Positions 12,934 through 24,010 of a stretch of DNA of 64,000 bases are shown piece after piece. Every line of letters starts with the position of its first letter. Position 1 is the stretch's first letter. A model generated the notes under the pieces. It saw nothing but the letters and a program-made list of their open reading frames with translations, ran no database searches and was not told where the DNA came from. Source of the stretch: Trachythela sp. YZ-2020 (Eukaryota > Cnidaria > Anthozoa > Malacalcyonacea > Clavulariidae); NCBI GenBank assembly GCA_016169945.1, contig JADLSH010000231.1, forward strand, positions 1,612,001 through 1,676,000, read 5' to 3'. A program made the position numbers and the translations under genes.

Positions 12934-13764
12934 ATCATCTTGTTCGGCAATAAGGGAAGCTCTTTCACTTGATGATCCGATACGATCGTCGATTGATGTT
13001 TCAATATTGTCCAGCCAATCGCTATCCAAAAAACTGGGGTCGTACAGTTCATCGTCACTTGCTTCATCTTCGTCAATAACAATTGTGCTATCCGGCTCTT
13101 TTGGCTTCTTCTCGACTGCTTTTACATCTTCAGAGTACGATTGAGGCGCGCTAACTGAGGCTGATAAAGAGAGGTTTTTTTTTGGCGATTCATAAGATGA
13201 AATCGGGCTCTCGTGGTTTTCTTTATTTCATAATACTTTTGAACGGAAAATTCATGAGTTACACCGGATTCATCCTTTAACGAAGATAGAACATCCCTCC
13301 GATAATTGCCAACGCTAATTTCCATTTCGTCTAATTTTCCAAAATGGCTCGAACCATTTGGGAAAAAAATTGAAACAGAAGATTCGATAGCATGTTCAAT
13401 GTTAGCATCAACACGCATATCAATATCTCTTGCGCCGCCACCTTTTGCCATTCGAACAGGTACATAATTATCTTTGTTGTTGTTCGTTATAATGCATCCA
13501 ACCGATTTGAACTTTTTTCGATGATTTTGCGTTTTGTTTCTTGCTTCCCGTTTGTGATTCTGATTTCCGTTTTGTTCCACCGGATGTTTTCTTTTGCTCC
13601 AATAGTTTCTCGATTAGAGAAGCTTTTCTGGCTTGTCTCTCTTTATCTTTTTTTTGAACCTTGATTTTCCGAAACATATGCCCTCAGATTAAGGATATCT
13701 CCAGTTTTTAGTCCAAAACTACGCAAAACCTGATCTGATGCATGGACAACGGCTGAAGCATCTA

Positions 13765-14934
13765 TCTACTGAAATAAACAGAAAAAAATTATCCCTGATC
13801 ATAATAATACAATTTGAAAAGGGTTTGCAATAACTGAAAAATCAGTTATCGTCGAGCACACTCAGCACAGCGCGGAGAGCTCCGAGCTCGTGCGAGGGTT
13901 TCTAATTCGAAACAACTTTGAAATTTTGTGCATGTTATATTTAACGTTCAACCAGAAAGTCCTTTCCACAATCATTGTTTACTGTGCCATGATGCCAAAT
14001 ATTCCTACAACAAAAACCTTTCAAATATACATCATTCAGTTGCATCATTAAATTGAGCACACTGAACTGAAGCATTTGAAAATAAGTACCGCTTGCGATC
14101 GCTTCTTTTTAATTATTACTTGCTTAAACTAGTCCTCATCTAATTAAAATATGAACTAGAAATGAAGACATGGAAATTATATATTATTTTTGTTTATTAT
14201 AGATCTTATAATCCATATTTTATATACCCTGTGATTAATTGATCCAATAATAATCAATTATTGGAAGTGGTTGAGCCAAATATCGTGATTTATCAGTAGC
14301 GAGCAGATAAATTATTTGGCGATGCCAAAGGCAGGACCAGATATAGATTGATCTGCGAGCCACAGATAAATCGCGACATCTGGCGATAACCGAGTCCAAT
14401 AATTGTTTTATTATTTATTTGAAAATTGAGTAAAACGAGCAAATCAAAAATAAAACACAAAAAATCACAAATTACAAATTGCTGAAAGATTTATATAGCT
14501 TTTGAGGCAACTGTAAGGCCCAATTGCATAACTAGTAATTTAAATATTCAAATCATTTGCATAACGATATAAGCGCCAAATACAGCAAAGTAGGATATTT
14601 TTTTACATTTAATTATAAGTAGTGAGACAAATACATGTCAATGTGAGGTATGTTCTCTCCACGTCAATTAGTTGTTTATGTTTAAGTATATTTAATTGTT
14701 GTATAGTAGATGTAATATGTAGTATATAAATTTTGTTTAGAAAACCAGCACAATAATAAAAATATCATCAAGAAATAAAGGCTGAGTTATTCTCATGTTG
14801 GGGTTAGGTAGATCCTACAGCAACAAACTTGGTTTTCAAATTATCTTTCTTGGAGATATTCCAGAGTATTTCAAGGTAACTTTTGCTGTCTTTTTTCATA
14901 TTTTCTTCTTCCTTTTATCGAGTCAAATGCTCAC
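13765..14934. other. Intron or intergenic DNA with an inverted repeat
   Basis: No gene is seen. Arms at about 14,257-14,300 and 14,363-14,405 are imperfect reverse complements (CAATTATTGGA...GATTTATC facing GATAAATC...TCCAATAATTG), a probable MITE. The part next to 13,764 is the intron in front of the HECT-like exon. Confidence 0.5.
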
Positions 14935-15103
14935 TAAGCCCTTTCGGCGAAACGGTGCATCTTGGGTAATCAGGGCAAAATTGAAAAGAAATAGTTGACC
15001 CGTTCAGTTAATTTCAAAGGAAGCATATTTCACGGATCAAGTATATTTTATTTTCAATTTTGCCCTGATTACTCGAGATGCACCTTTTTGCCGAAAGGGC
15101 TTA
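14935..15103. mobile_element. 169-bp MITE with TA target duplication
   Basis: About 54-bp terminal inverted repeats start AGCCCTTTCGGCGAAA on the left and end with the complement on the right, flanked by TA at both ends. There is no coding capacity. The form fits a Tc1/mariner-type non-autonomous element. Confidence 0.82.
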
Positions 15104-15229
15104 TTGTATTTCAAAATCTATTGAGCTATGTTTGTTTACTTTATTTCACATTAGTAATTGCCAAATGCGCATGAGCAGAAGTATTATTTTGTCAGTTGGA
15201 AAGTGCACATGCTCAAAACAGTTATTTGC

Positions 15230-15275
15230 ACCAGTTATTTGTACCAGTTATTTGTACCAGTTACTTGCATCACAC
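15230..15275 (+). repeat. Short tandem repeat of CAGTTATTTG(C/T)AC
   Basis: Four consecutive copies of a unit of about 13-14 bp (ACCAGTTATTTGT and variants). Confidence 0.7.
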
Positions 15276-15832
15276 GTGTTACTTTCCTCAGTTATTTTCG
15301 GAAAATTAGCCAATCAAAATCGAGAAATTATAACATGAATGATAAGAAGCTTTGTTTTACACTTACTTACATTCTCTTCAATTAGCTTGTCCATAACATC
15401 TTCATTCACACCTCCAGCTTTCCGAAATTTGCACATATAAAAATATCAATTAGGCCTGCCCTTCATTAGCACAGGCCCCCAACCCTAATAGAACAAAATT
15501 ATACATCTTAGATATACGTAAACCTTATTCTGTGAATAAACCATTATAGCTTTTCACCCCCCCCAAATTAAATCTAGACAATATATTTCGTGATGACGAT
15601 TGTAATGTAGGAAGTTTTAGCACGCAACCATGACAACGCGAAGACGACGTCTTGAATCACAAATTGGAAAACTTTGAAAGAACGCAGATGGTGCTTGAGT
15701 GGTCTTACGGGTGAACAGACGTGCCTTTACGAGCTCCGACAATTTTTAGTAAACTTACAATATAATAACTGAATACTTAATTCGTTCATAGCTGGTATAC
15801 GAGACTATGGAGACTGTCAGTCGATGGAGACG

Positions 15833-16016
15833 TACAGGGTGTCTCAAAAAAACCGCTACCCTTATAAATTAGAGGCTTTAGAAATTTCGCTTTGTCTGGC
15901 ATATTTGCATGCAATTAGAAGCAAATAAGCAATTTTAAATTTCCAAGTGTACAAAATCGAGGCTTTTCTAAAGCCTCTAATTTCTAAGGGTAGCGGTTTT
16001 TTTGAGACACCCTGTA
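15833..16016. mobile_element. 184-bp palindromic MITE with CAGGGTGTCTCAAAA ends
   Basis: About 50-bp, nearly perfect terminal inverted repeats (CAGGGTGTCTCAAAAAAACC... and its complement) are flanked by TA. The ends resemble mariner-type termini. It sits at the start of the plus-strand LINE: METVSRWRR is readable just upstream, and the LINE frame resumes just downstream. Confidence 0.85.
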
Positions 16017-16223
16017 TATCGATGGTCGGATCATTAGATGAATTAAAGCTACTCATAGAAGAAATTTTGTTAGCCAGAAGGAAGTGGAGCTCCCCTGGAG
16101 GCATTGTCAAACTTTTTAAAGACCAAGAATCGGACTTGACTCTTAAATGGTACGGCCCCCAATCTCAGAAAATTGTAGTCCAAACAGATGACAACGAACA
16201 CTATTCAAAATTAAAATTAAAGT

Positions 16224-17310
16224 TTGGCCACTACTCGAAGCAGCAAAGACCCCGAAAACGGCGTAATACAAGAAACAAATGAAGCAATGCCTCGTCCCAC
16301 AGAAGTGTGTAATTGTACATGTAATTGTTCGGGCAAAGTTTCTACGGCAGACATAGAAGGCATAAAGCTGGATATGACAATCCTTGAATCGCGTTTGGAC
16401 ACGGTGAGTCTATATAATACGGTGATTTCTGATTTAAAATCCCTTAAAGATAAGCAACAAACTATGGAAGCCATTATCCGCAAGCAAGAGGAAACAATCT
16501 GCAATTTAAATGATGATAACATGCTTTTTAAAACCAAACTTATATCTTTTGTTGAATATGCCCCTGCCGTGTCGTCTAGAGATCATAGAATCAATACTGA
16601 AAGCGCGGTACGGGCGACTAACATAACACATGGATTAAGTGAACAAGACACTGATTTAAATGCAAGCACAAACAAATCAAATTTGAACAATAATGAAGCC
16701 ACTACAAAGGAAAAAAGACAACTCCCCAAGCTGTTTACATTGCAGATGACATATTACACGGATTAATTGAGCCTGGTACTGATTTAAATGCAACACAAAC
16801 AATTCAAATTTGAACAATAAGGAAGCTTACAAAGGAAAAAACAACTCCCCAAGCTGTTTACATTGCAGATGACTCTGTAGCTTCAATCATCCATAACATC
16901 AACACTCATGGCAATCATAACATCAACACATAATTCATAACATCAACACATAATTCAAACTTTTCAAGCATAATTAATCCACAAACAAGTGCAACCAAAC
17001 AGGCACCTCATAATGATAACGAAAATTCTCAAAACAATCAAATATATATATGGGGAATCACAGATCATTCAACAACGATTTGTCAAGAAAGGAAAATATT
17101 CCATGCCCGTTTATAGTGCAGCGCGGTCGATGTGTAAACGGCGACAGATGCGATTTTTCTCATCTAAACTTAGTTAATAACGACAGGTCCAGACAACTGT
17201 CCCGTGAAGTTAAGAGAGACACGTTCTGCCCTTACCTGCTTAAGGGATTTTGTAAAAAAAGGGCCTAGATGTGACTTTTCTCATGCTCATCCGCCTCCCC
17301 CTCGGAAATA
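16224..17310 (+). pseudogene. LINE A ORF1: coiled coil plus two CCCH zinc fingers
   Basis: The first part (16,224-16,766, 180 codons) has a Cys-rich patch (CNCTCNC) followed by a coiled coil (LDMTILESRLDTV ... KQEETICNLNDDNMLFKTKL), as expected for a multimerising ORF1 protein. After frame breaks, 17,050-17,290 gives two CCCH fingers: CPFIVQRGRCVNGDRCDFSH and, past a one-base insertion, CPYLLKGFCKK..RCDFSH. These would bind RNA in the retroelement particle. Short duplicated tracts around 16,620-16,960 disrupt the linker. Confidence 0.75.
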
Positions 17311-17632
17311 CACGATCGAAAATAATAACAGCCCTTTATTTAAATAATAACAGCTCAATATGAGATTGCAGAATATGGAAAGCATTCAGTTTCGACCAAA
17401 TCTTCCTTATTCTGCAACTCCCTCCCCCCCACCTAGCTTCTCGTTCCAACCAAACTCCCCGTTACCCAAGACCTTAATCTCTAAGTGAGTTACTATGGGT
17501 CAACCACACCCCCAAGAATCGAAATTGAGAAAACATTAGAGTTACCCATACCCGTCCGAATCACAGACCGATCCACGAATCTGATACATGCTAATAAACA
17601 ATGCGCGACTAATTTAATACGAGTAAGGCGAT

Positions 17633-18430
17633 TTGATCAAATTATCGATATTAACTGCAATGCAAGAAAACTCGGTTACACTAATACTAATTCTAAAGAT
17701 AAGTACTCGTCCCTACCGACCTTGTTTATTTCCAACTCACGATCGCTGCATGGCAAGATTGATGAACTTGCTAGCACCGTGGCTATTTACTCCGTCGATG
17801 TGGCGGTTATCACTGGAACTTGGCTTTCTGCTGATGTTCCTAGTACAGCCGCCGATATCGGTGATAATGCATGATAGATCCGATGGAAGATGGGAAGGTG
17901 GCGTCTGCGCTTATGTTAAAGACCTCCTACCACTAATCCTCCTAGACGATCTTTCAAATTCTGATATTGAATCACTGTGGCTCCTCTTGAAACCGCATCG
18001 CCTACCCCGTGGCCTGAATTCCATCATTTTGGTTGTAATTTACCATCCACCCGGAAACGATGATATTGATTTACAAACCCACATTACAGAAAATCGTGAC
18101 TCCATTCTTTCCTCCCACAGAGGTAACAATATTTTAGACAAGTATTTACCAACATCTCAAAATATTATGACTCTCCCAACGTTGTTGCTCCTCTTGCTTC
18201 CATCAGATCACAATTCAATAGTTCTGAATCCATTCACTTCCTACGCGAACTCCAACTCGAGATCCTCCTGTCTCGTGAGAAACGCACCACCTTCTAATCG
18301 GAGAGTAGTGGAGAAAAGTTGTGCCAAGTTAACTGCACTCCATTGTACCACTTGCAATCCTGCGACGAGCAGTTTCACTTCTTTACCGAAACTGTTAACG
18401 AGATTATTGAGAAGTACCTCCCCCTCAGTC
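17633..18430 (+). pseudogene. LINE A endonuclease domain (broken)
   Basis: Segments of an AP-type endonuclease are visible: SLPTLFISNSRSLHGKIDEL, VAVITGTWLS, VVIYHPPGND and SDHNSIVL. The motif normally reading ITETWL has Gly in place of the catalytic Glu, and the region is split over two frames with an internal deletion between HRGN and NILDKYL. It would nick target DNA in a live element. This copy cannot. Confidence 0.75.
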
Positions 18431-18439
18431 GAGTGAAAG

Positions 18440-19616
18440 TTGACTCTAGTGACAAACCGTGGATTACGTCAGAGATTAAAACTCTGATTACAAAGCGACA
18501 ACATGCTTGGTCCAGAGGAAATAACATCACCTTTAAGCGCTATAGGAACATGGTGAATGTTAAAAGTAAAAAAGCCCGTAACTCCTACTACAATAAGAAC
18601 ATTGCTGACGTCCAGCAATCCAACCCGAAAAAGTGGTGTTCAGCGGTGAAAAGGATTGCTGGTCTTCCTTCGCCTAAAGGTGCTAAAACGTTGATGTATA
18701 ATAATCGTCCCTACCAAGGTGAAGAATTAGCCGACCTGTTTAACGACAAATTTGTTGCAGTTGGGTCGACCCTCCCACCTCTTGACTGGACTCTGCTTCC
18801 CGTTGACGTTTATCCACCCGAATTCATCATATCCGTTGAAGATACCGAAGCAGCAGTACTTTCAACTAAACTCCATTCTGCTGCTGGTTCCGATGAAATA
18901 TCGGCGTGGTTTCTTTCCAAGAACGCTTCCGCTTAGTGTCGCCCACTAAGCTCCATTTTCAACCTGTCCCTCCGTCAAGGCTTTGTCCCTTCCTTGTGGA
19001 AATCAGCTAATGTTTCACCAACACCAAAATCTTCTCCCGCTCAAGATATCGACTCTGATTTTCGTCCCATCTCCCTCACGGCCATTGTTACCAAAATTCT
19101 GGAGTCGTTTCCTTACCGCTGGCTTCTCCAATCAATCATAAGTCAGATCGACCCTCTTCAGTTCGGATCCCTACGATGCTCAAGCGCAAGGATGGTTCTC
19201 GTCCACCTCCTTCATAAGTGGTACGAAGAATGCGATGAACTTGGAACAACACTGCGGATCTGCCTGTTAGATTTTTCAAAAGCCTTCGATCGGATCGATC
19301 ATAACGTCTTACTGAGAAAGTTTCAGCAAATGGCCGTACACCCAGTTCTCGTTAATTGGATCGCCGATTTCTTGTCTAACCGATTACAGAGGACAAAGAT
19401 TGGTTAGGACTACTCTGCTTGGAAGTATATTCAAGCTGGTGTTCCACAGGGACCCAAACTGGGTCCCTTACATTTTTAATCATGGTAAATGATCTCAAAC
19501 CGCCTAACGACCTTGTCAAATTCGTCGACGATTCCACAACGTGGGAAGTTCTGCACAGAGACTCCCAATCTAATCTCCCCTCAACCGCGAAAGCTTGCGA
19601 GGAAATGGACATGTGA
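18440..19616 (+). pseudogene. LINE A reverse transcriptase (broken)
   Basis: The linker (SDKPWITSEIKTLITKRQ) is followed by the RT palm. There is FRPISLTAIVTKILE, motif A LRICLLDFSKAFDRIDHN with its Asp, GVPQGPKLGPL in another frame, and motif C as FVDDST. Stops after NASA (18,936) and LQRTKIG (19,407), plus frameshifts, kill it. Confidence 0.8.
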
Positions 19617-20149
19617 TAATAACATGAAGTTCAAAGACGAAAGAGATGCGCGTGAACTTCTCACCTAGTTCACCCCTCTTATCGACCAATCGTGATCAAC
19701 AACCAAACAGTCAACATCGTTAAGCATGCCAAGCTGCTAGGCGTTACCATCTCGAATGACTTGAAATGGAACGCATGTAAATGCCATATGTAAGAATGAT
19801 TCCCAGCGTTTATACGCCCTGCGGCTGTTCAAAAGAAACGCCCTTCCGGACTCCGTTCTAGTCAAGGTTTATTGCACGTGCGTTTTGTGCGCACATTCTT
19901 GAGTACGCGTGCGAGGCGTAGCACAACAACCTCCCTGTGTACCTTAGTAACCAAATAGAGCAGATCCAGAAAAGAGCTCTCCGAATTATCTGCCCTTCCT
20001 TTACCTGCAGTCAAGCGATGCTCACCGCCAACGTTCCATCGTTGTACGATCGCCGAAGCACCTTTGTGAACAACTTTTCCGCAGAATGCTTGATCCAGGA
20101 CACAAAATAAACTCGCTCGTTCCAACTCTTAGTGTTAATGAACACAATC

Positions 20150-20520
20150 TTTCTTCGCCTAAAGTTGCTAAAACGTTGATGTATAATAATCGTCCTTACC
20201 AAGGTGAAGAATTAGCCGACCTGTTTAACGACAAATTTGTTGCAGTTGGGCGACCCTCCCACCTCTTGAGTGGACTCCGTTTGCCGTTGACGTTTATCCA
20301 CCCGAATTCATCATATCCGTTGAAGATACCGAAGCAGCATTACTTTCAACAAAACTCCATTTTGCTGCTGGTTCCGATGAAATATCGGCGTGGTTTCTCC
20401 GCGAGAACGCTTCCGCTTTGTGTCGCCCACTAAGCTCCATTTTCAACATGTCCCTCCGTCAAGGCTTTGTCCCTTCCTTGTGAAAATCAGCTAATGTTTC
20501 ACCAATACCGAGAGTTCACA
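20150..20520 (+). repeat. Direct duplication of a LINE A segment
   Basis: This stretch repeats 18,668-19,020 almost base for base (AAAACGTTGATGTATAATAA, later GAACGCTTCCGCTTTGTGTC). It is appended after the C-terminal region of LINE A. It could be a template switch during reverse transcription or a second truncated insertion. Confidence 0.85.
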
Positions 20521-20711
20521 TAGCTTCCATCCACTTCGATTCATATTTTTGGTATCGCTTTTTCAAATTTGAATAGAATAGAATAGAATAGTTTATTAAA
20601 AAAATTACACTTTGCAGCTACAGAGCTGAATTGCGTGCAAAATACATAACGTATAGATTAAAATACAATTATTGGAGAATATTTACACGACTTTATCAAC
20701 TCAATTTAAAT

Positions 20712-21709
20712 CTATTTACAGTTAGCTAGTATATTAAAAGTTTTAACCGACGAAGGAAAAAAAGAGTTTAAAAATCTATTTGTGTTCACAGTATAGTCCG
20801 TAAATACACGAGATTGCCTCAAATCATACTTTGTTTCCTGTTTAGGGGGCAAGAGATACGCCAACTTGTGATCAGGAATGTTAACTATTTCATTAAAAAG
20901 TTTTATACATGCTTCTTCACGTCTACTACTAAGTTTAGAAATGCCACTAAGAGCAAGGCTGTCGTCATAACTTGAATTTGGGTATATGATAGACATAACA
21001 CGTTTTTGCACCCGTTCAATGGCGTTAGAAAGATAGCATGGTAATCCATAGTGGTACACTTGGCAACAATATTCCAAAATTTGCCTAATGCAGGCACAAT
21101 AAAAGTTAAGAATATCTGCAGTTGGAACCTTTGCACGTTTAAGTTGGACAATCAAGTAGAACCGCTTGTTCGCTTTCTTGATAGTGTTAAGAATATGTTT
21201 ATTCCATTTCAAGTCACTGCTAGTAGTCAGGCCAAGAATCTTAGCGTGGGTGACAACTTCAAGTTGGTTACCGCAGACTACGACATTCTCATGTAGTGAA
21301 GCATGACCAGATCTTGTAAAACAAAACCTTAGTTCTTTACATTTGGAGTCATGGAGTTGTAGCTTGTTCGTGATAGACCAATTTTGTACGACGTCGACGG
21401 AGTTTTGTATTGTGCTTGTGTTGCCTTTGCTTACAACTTCAGAAATTGTGGTATCGTCGATGTATTTCCAACAATCGCTCTCTGGAGTTCTTAGATCATT
21501 AATCATAAGAATGAAGAGCCTGGGGCCAAGTTTGGTCCCTTGAGGGACACCAGAGGGTACACTGCCCCACTCCGAAAAACAGTCATTCGACAGTTTTACC
21601 CGTTGGAATCTATTTGATAAAAAGTCTAAAATCCACTTCTTTACAAAAGATGGAACAGATAGTTGGATAACTTTTCTGGCCAAAATGAGGTGGTCAACAA
21701 GATCGAAAG
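20712..21709 (-). CDS. LINE B RT C-terminal half (interrupted)
   Basis: The frame resumes with FDLVDHLILARK and carries GVPQGTKLGPRLFILMINDL and the motif C YIDDTTISE with both Asp residues. The thumb (HAKILGLTTSSDLKWNKHI) and the typical C-terminal segment (VQKRVMSIIYPN) follow, ending at the stop near 20,712. No frameshift is seen. This piece encodes the polymerase active site but is separated from its N-terminal half by 2.3 kb. Confidence 0.9.
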
Positions 21710-21717
21710 CTTTACGG

Positions 21718-24002
21718 CAACGGTTTTCAACTTGGGGGACATGTCCCCGAGAGGGGACATTTGGCAAATTCCTAGGGGACACAAACTGGTCTAGGACTGA
21801 GAAAAAAAATTCCATTATTTCCTGGTATTCGACATTATTTCCTGGTATTGAGTTTCATTTTCACTTCCGTTTTCTTCGCGGAAGTGATTTCGCGAACTTT
21901 TTCATTTTATTTTCGCCAACGACGACGCGAAAATGGCAACTGGTAAAGTGCGGACATATTTGGATAGTTATATAGAAGTTGGATTTACGTCAATCAACGA
22001 ACATGGTGTAGAGAAGCCACAATGTGTTATCTGCGGTGAAGTATTTGCTGCCTCATCGATGAAGCGTAATATTTTGCAGCGACATCTGAACCTTAAACAT
22101 CCTGCCTTCTCAAATAGAAGTAAAGACTATTTCGAGCGTAAGGCTGTGGCAATGAAAGCAAGTCGTCTTGATCAGACAGGACATGTGCAACGAATCCAAG
22201 AAAAGCTTCTAGAAGCGTCGTTCCATGTGGCTTACAGAATTGCTAAGGCCAAGAAGCCTCATACAATCGCCGAAAATTTGATCATGCCATGTACCAAGGA
22301 CATTGTCAGATTACTCATTGGCGAGGACGCCGTTAAGAAAATAAGCGGCTTGCCTGTTTCAGACAATACTATTCAGCGACGAATCCAGGCAATGTCCGAG
22401 AATATCGAAACTCAGCTTGTTACTCAGATGACGCAATCGCCCATGCTTGCCATAGCACTGGATGAATCTACAGATGTTGCCTCACTCAGTCAGTTGGTGG
22501 TGTGGGTACGGTACATACACGATGATGACTTCAAAGATGATCTCATGCTTTGCAAACCACTCGAGTTGACAACTAAAGGTGCAGATGTGTTCAAAATGGT
22601 TGACGATTTCTTCACTGATAAAGAACTAAACTGGAATACGGTTTACGGTAGTTGCACTGATGGCGCACCGGCCATGCTGGGAGTAAGATCCGGGTTTAAG
22701 GCAAAGATAAACGAAGTCGCCCCGAACGTGTTTAGTGTCCACTGTATGATTCATCGCGAGGCTCTCGCAGCAAAAACTCTTCCAGATATACTGAAAAATG
22801 TCATGCAACAAGTCATACGTATGGTGAATCATATCAAGTCGAGTGCCCTAAATACCCGCTTGTTCAGAAAGTTCTGTAGAGGTATGGATGCCGACCACAT
22901 CAACCTTCTGTATTACACAGAAGTCCGTTGGCTGTCTCGTGGGAATATGATGCAACGTGTTTATGAGCTGAGAACTGAAATGAGAGATTTTCTTCAAGGG
23001 CAGAAGAAAGATGATTGGGCTAATCTACTGAATGACAAGGAATGGCTTGCTAAATTGAGCTACCTTAGTGACATTTTTGAAAGACTCAATACTCTGAACA
23101 GGTCATTACAGGGAAAAGGTTCAAATATTATGGAGTTTCACGATAAACTGGAGGGATTTCTAGGAGTTATAGATTTGCTCATTCGAAAAGTGCGAGCAGA
23201 TAGATATGCACTATTTCCGAGCTTGTCTGAATTCATTGAGAGTGAAAACTTTGAAGTGGCTAATTTAAAAGAACCTATTGAAGAACACCTTCTGTCGTTG
23301 AAATCTGAATTCGATAGATATTTTCCTGATATCGATACCGAGCAATTCGCTTTGATTCGTAACCCCTTTGATGCAGTCGAAAATTTCGATGATGATGATG
23401 AACCCGCCGAAGCCGAGCTTATCGAAATGCGTGCCGATAACTGTGCTAAAGATGTGTTCTCACGATCTCCGCTGTCAACATTTTGGTGCACAATGCGTCA
23501 TGGTTATCCCAATTTAGCTAAAATTGCTTTGAAAAAGTTGTTACCATATCCTTCCACGTATTTATGTGAATCGTCGTTCTCAACGATGACGGCAATGAAA
23601 ACAAAATCACGTAATCGTCTCGAACTAGAACACGATTTTAGGGTGTGTGTGTCTACCACCGAGCCAGAAATTTCGAAATTGGTTCAAGATGCAAAAAATC
23701 CTCAAGTGTCACATTGAGTTCAACGAAATTAGAAATATTTCGATGATTGATGGGGTGTCGCGTGAAAGTAAACTGATTGTTGAGAATAGTTGAGAACGTT
23801 TGAATACAATAGTTTGTACTATAAACATGTTTGCTTGACTTTCTATCTATTATTTAAAATTTAAAATTTAAATCATTTACTATTTTACTATTTCAAAATT
23901 CGTGTTTTTGATAGACTTCAGTGGGCAATTTCTGTTCAGGGGACGTGGTAATTCAATCATGTGAAATCGGGGACACATGAGAAAACCAGTTGAAAACCGT
24001 TG
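21718..24002 (+). mobile_element. Complete hAT transposon with 8-bp target duplication
   Basis: The terminal inverted repeats are CAACGGTTTTCAACT (21,718-21,732) and its exact complement (23,988-24,002). CTTTACGG flanks both sides (21,710-21,717 and 24,003-24,010), the 8-bp duplication expected of hAT elements. The 2,285-bp element holds one intact transposase gene and is inserted in the RT of LINE B. All the parts needed for autonomy that can be judged from sequence are present. Confidence 0.96.
21933..23717 (+). CDS. BED-finger hAT transposase, intact (ZBED5/SCAND3-like)
   Basis: An uninterrupted single-exon protein of 594 aa. Residues 20-65 form a BED-type zinc finger (CVICGEVFAASSMKRNILQRHL..KH). 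The RNase H-like core has AIALDESTDVASLSQLVVWV (first Asp), CTDGAPAMLG (second Asp), HCMIHREAL, the hAT signature VRWLSRGNM, and near the C-terminus the dimerisation block YLCESSFSTMTAMKTKSRNRL with the catalytic Glu. This fits the hAT family related to vertebrate ZBED5 and SCAND3. It would bind the element ends in the nucleus and excise and reinsert them. About 200 bp of 5' sequence precede the ATG, and about 285 bp follow the stop. No frameshift is visible. Confidence 0.93.
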   Translation: MATGKVRTYLDSYIEVGFTSINEHGVEKPQCVICGEVFAASSMKRNILQRHLNLKHPAFSNRSKDYFERKAVAMKASRLDQTGHVQRIQEKLLEASFHVAYRIAKAKKPHTIAENLIMPCTKDIVRLLIGEDAVKKISGLPVSDNTIQRRIQAMSENIETQLVTQMTQSPMLAIALDESTDVASLSQLVVWVRYIHDDDFKDDLMLCKPLELTTKGADVFKMVDDFFTDKELNWNTVYGSCTDGAPAMLGVRSGFKAKINEVAPNVFSVHCMIHREALAAKTLPDILKNVMQQVIRMVNHIKSSALNTRLFRKFCRGMDADHINLLYYTEVRWLSRGNMMQRVYELRTEMRDFLQGQKKDDWANLLNDKEWLAKLSYLSDIFERLNTLNRSLQGKGSNIMEFHDKLEGFLGVIDLLIRKVRADRYALFPSLSEFIESENFEVANLKEPIEEHLLSLKSEFDRYFPDIDTEQFALIRNPFDAVENFDDDDEPAEAELIEMRADNCAKDVFSRSPLSTFWCTMRHGYPNLAKIALKKLLPYPSTYLCESSFSTMTAMKTKSRNRLELEHDFRVCVSTTEPEISKLVQDAKNPQVSH

Positions 24003-24010
24003 CTTTACGG

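Larger units (their letters stand above)
10685..13764 (-). pseudogene. HECT-type E3 ubiquitin ligase-like gene (broken, LINE-interrupted)
   Basis: A splice acceptor with a pyrimidine tract (TTCTGTTTATTTCAG) precedes 13,764. The exon then reads a SAM-like segment (DQVLRSFGLKTGDILNLRAY), a basic region, and PVRMAKGGGARDI with FFPNGSSHFGKLDEM, a block I associate with cnidarian HECT proteins. After the LINE insertion come a ubiquitin-like piece (YDWVGSL in a shifted frame) and the HECT N-lobe (RRDDVVNQLLKLYRDG, FESEGGTGDGVTCDVFSSFW). The C-lobe follows at 11,272-10,775 and, past a 25-bp tandem duplication that creates a stop, continues as VRVALIDQSPNHLHSVGAAW. The position expected to hold the catalytic Cys reads Trp. 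HECT enzymes pass ubiquitin through that Cys, so even a repaired copy would be catalytically dead. There are at least three frame breaks. Confidence 0.72.
16017..20520 (+). mobile_element. LINE A: CR1/L2-like non-LTR retrotransposon, decayed
   Basis: In order on the plus strand there is an ORF1-like region (16,017-17,330), an AP-like endonuclease (about 17,690-18,230), a reverse transcriptase (18,440-19,620) and a thumb/C-terminal region (to about 20,110). There are many frameshifts and stops. The last 370 bp (20,150-20,520) repeat an internal segment. It lies tail-to-tail with LINE B, which ends near 20,571. The order of domains and the CCCH fingers in ORF1 are as in LINE families of anthozoans. 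Confidence 0.85.
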
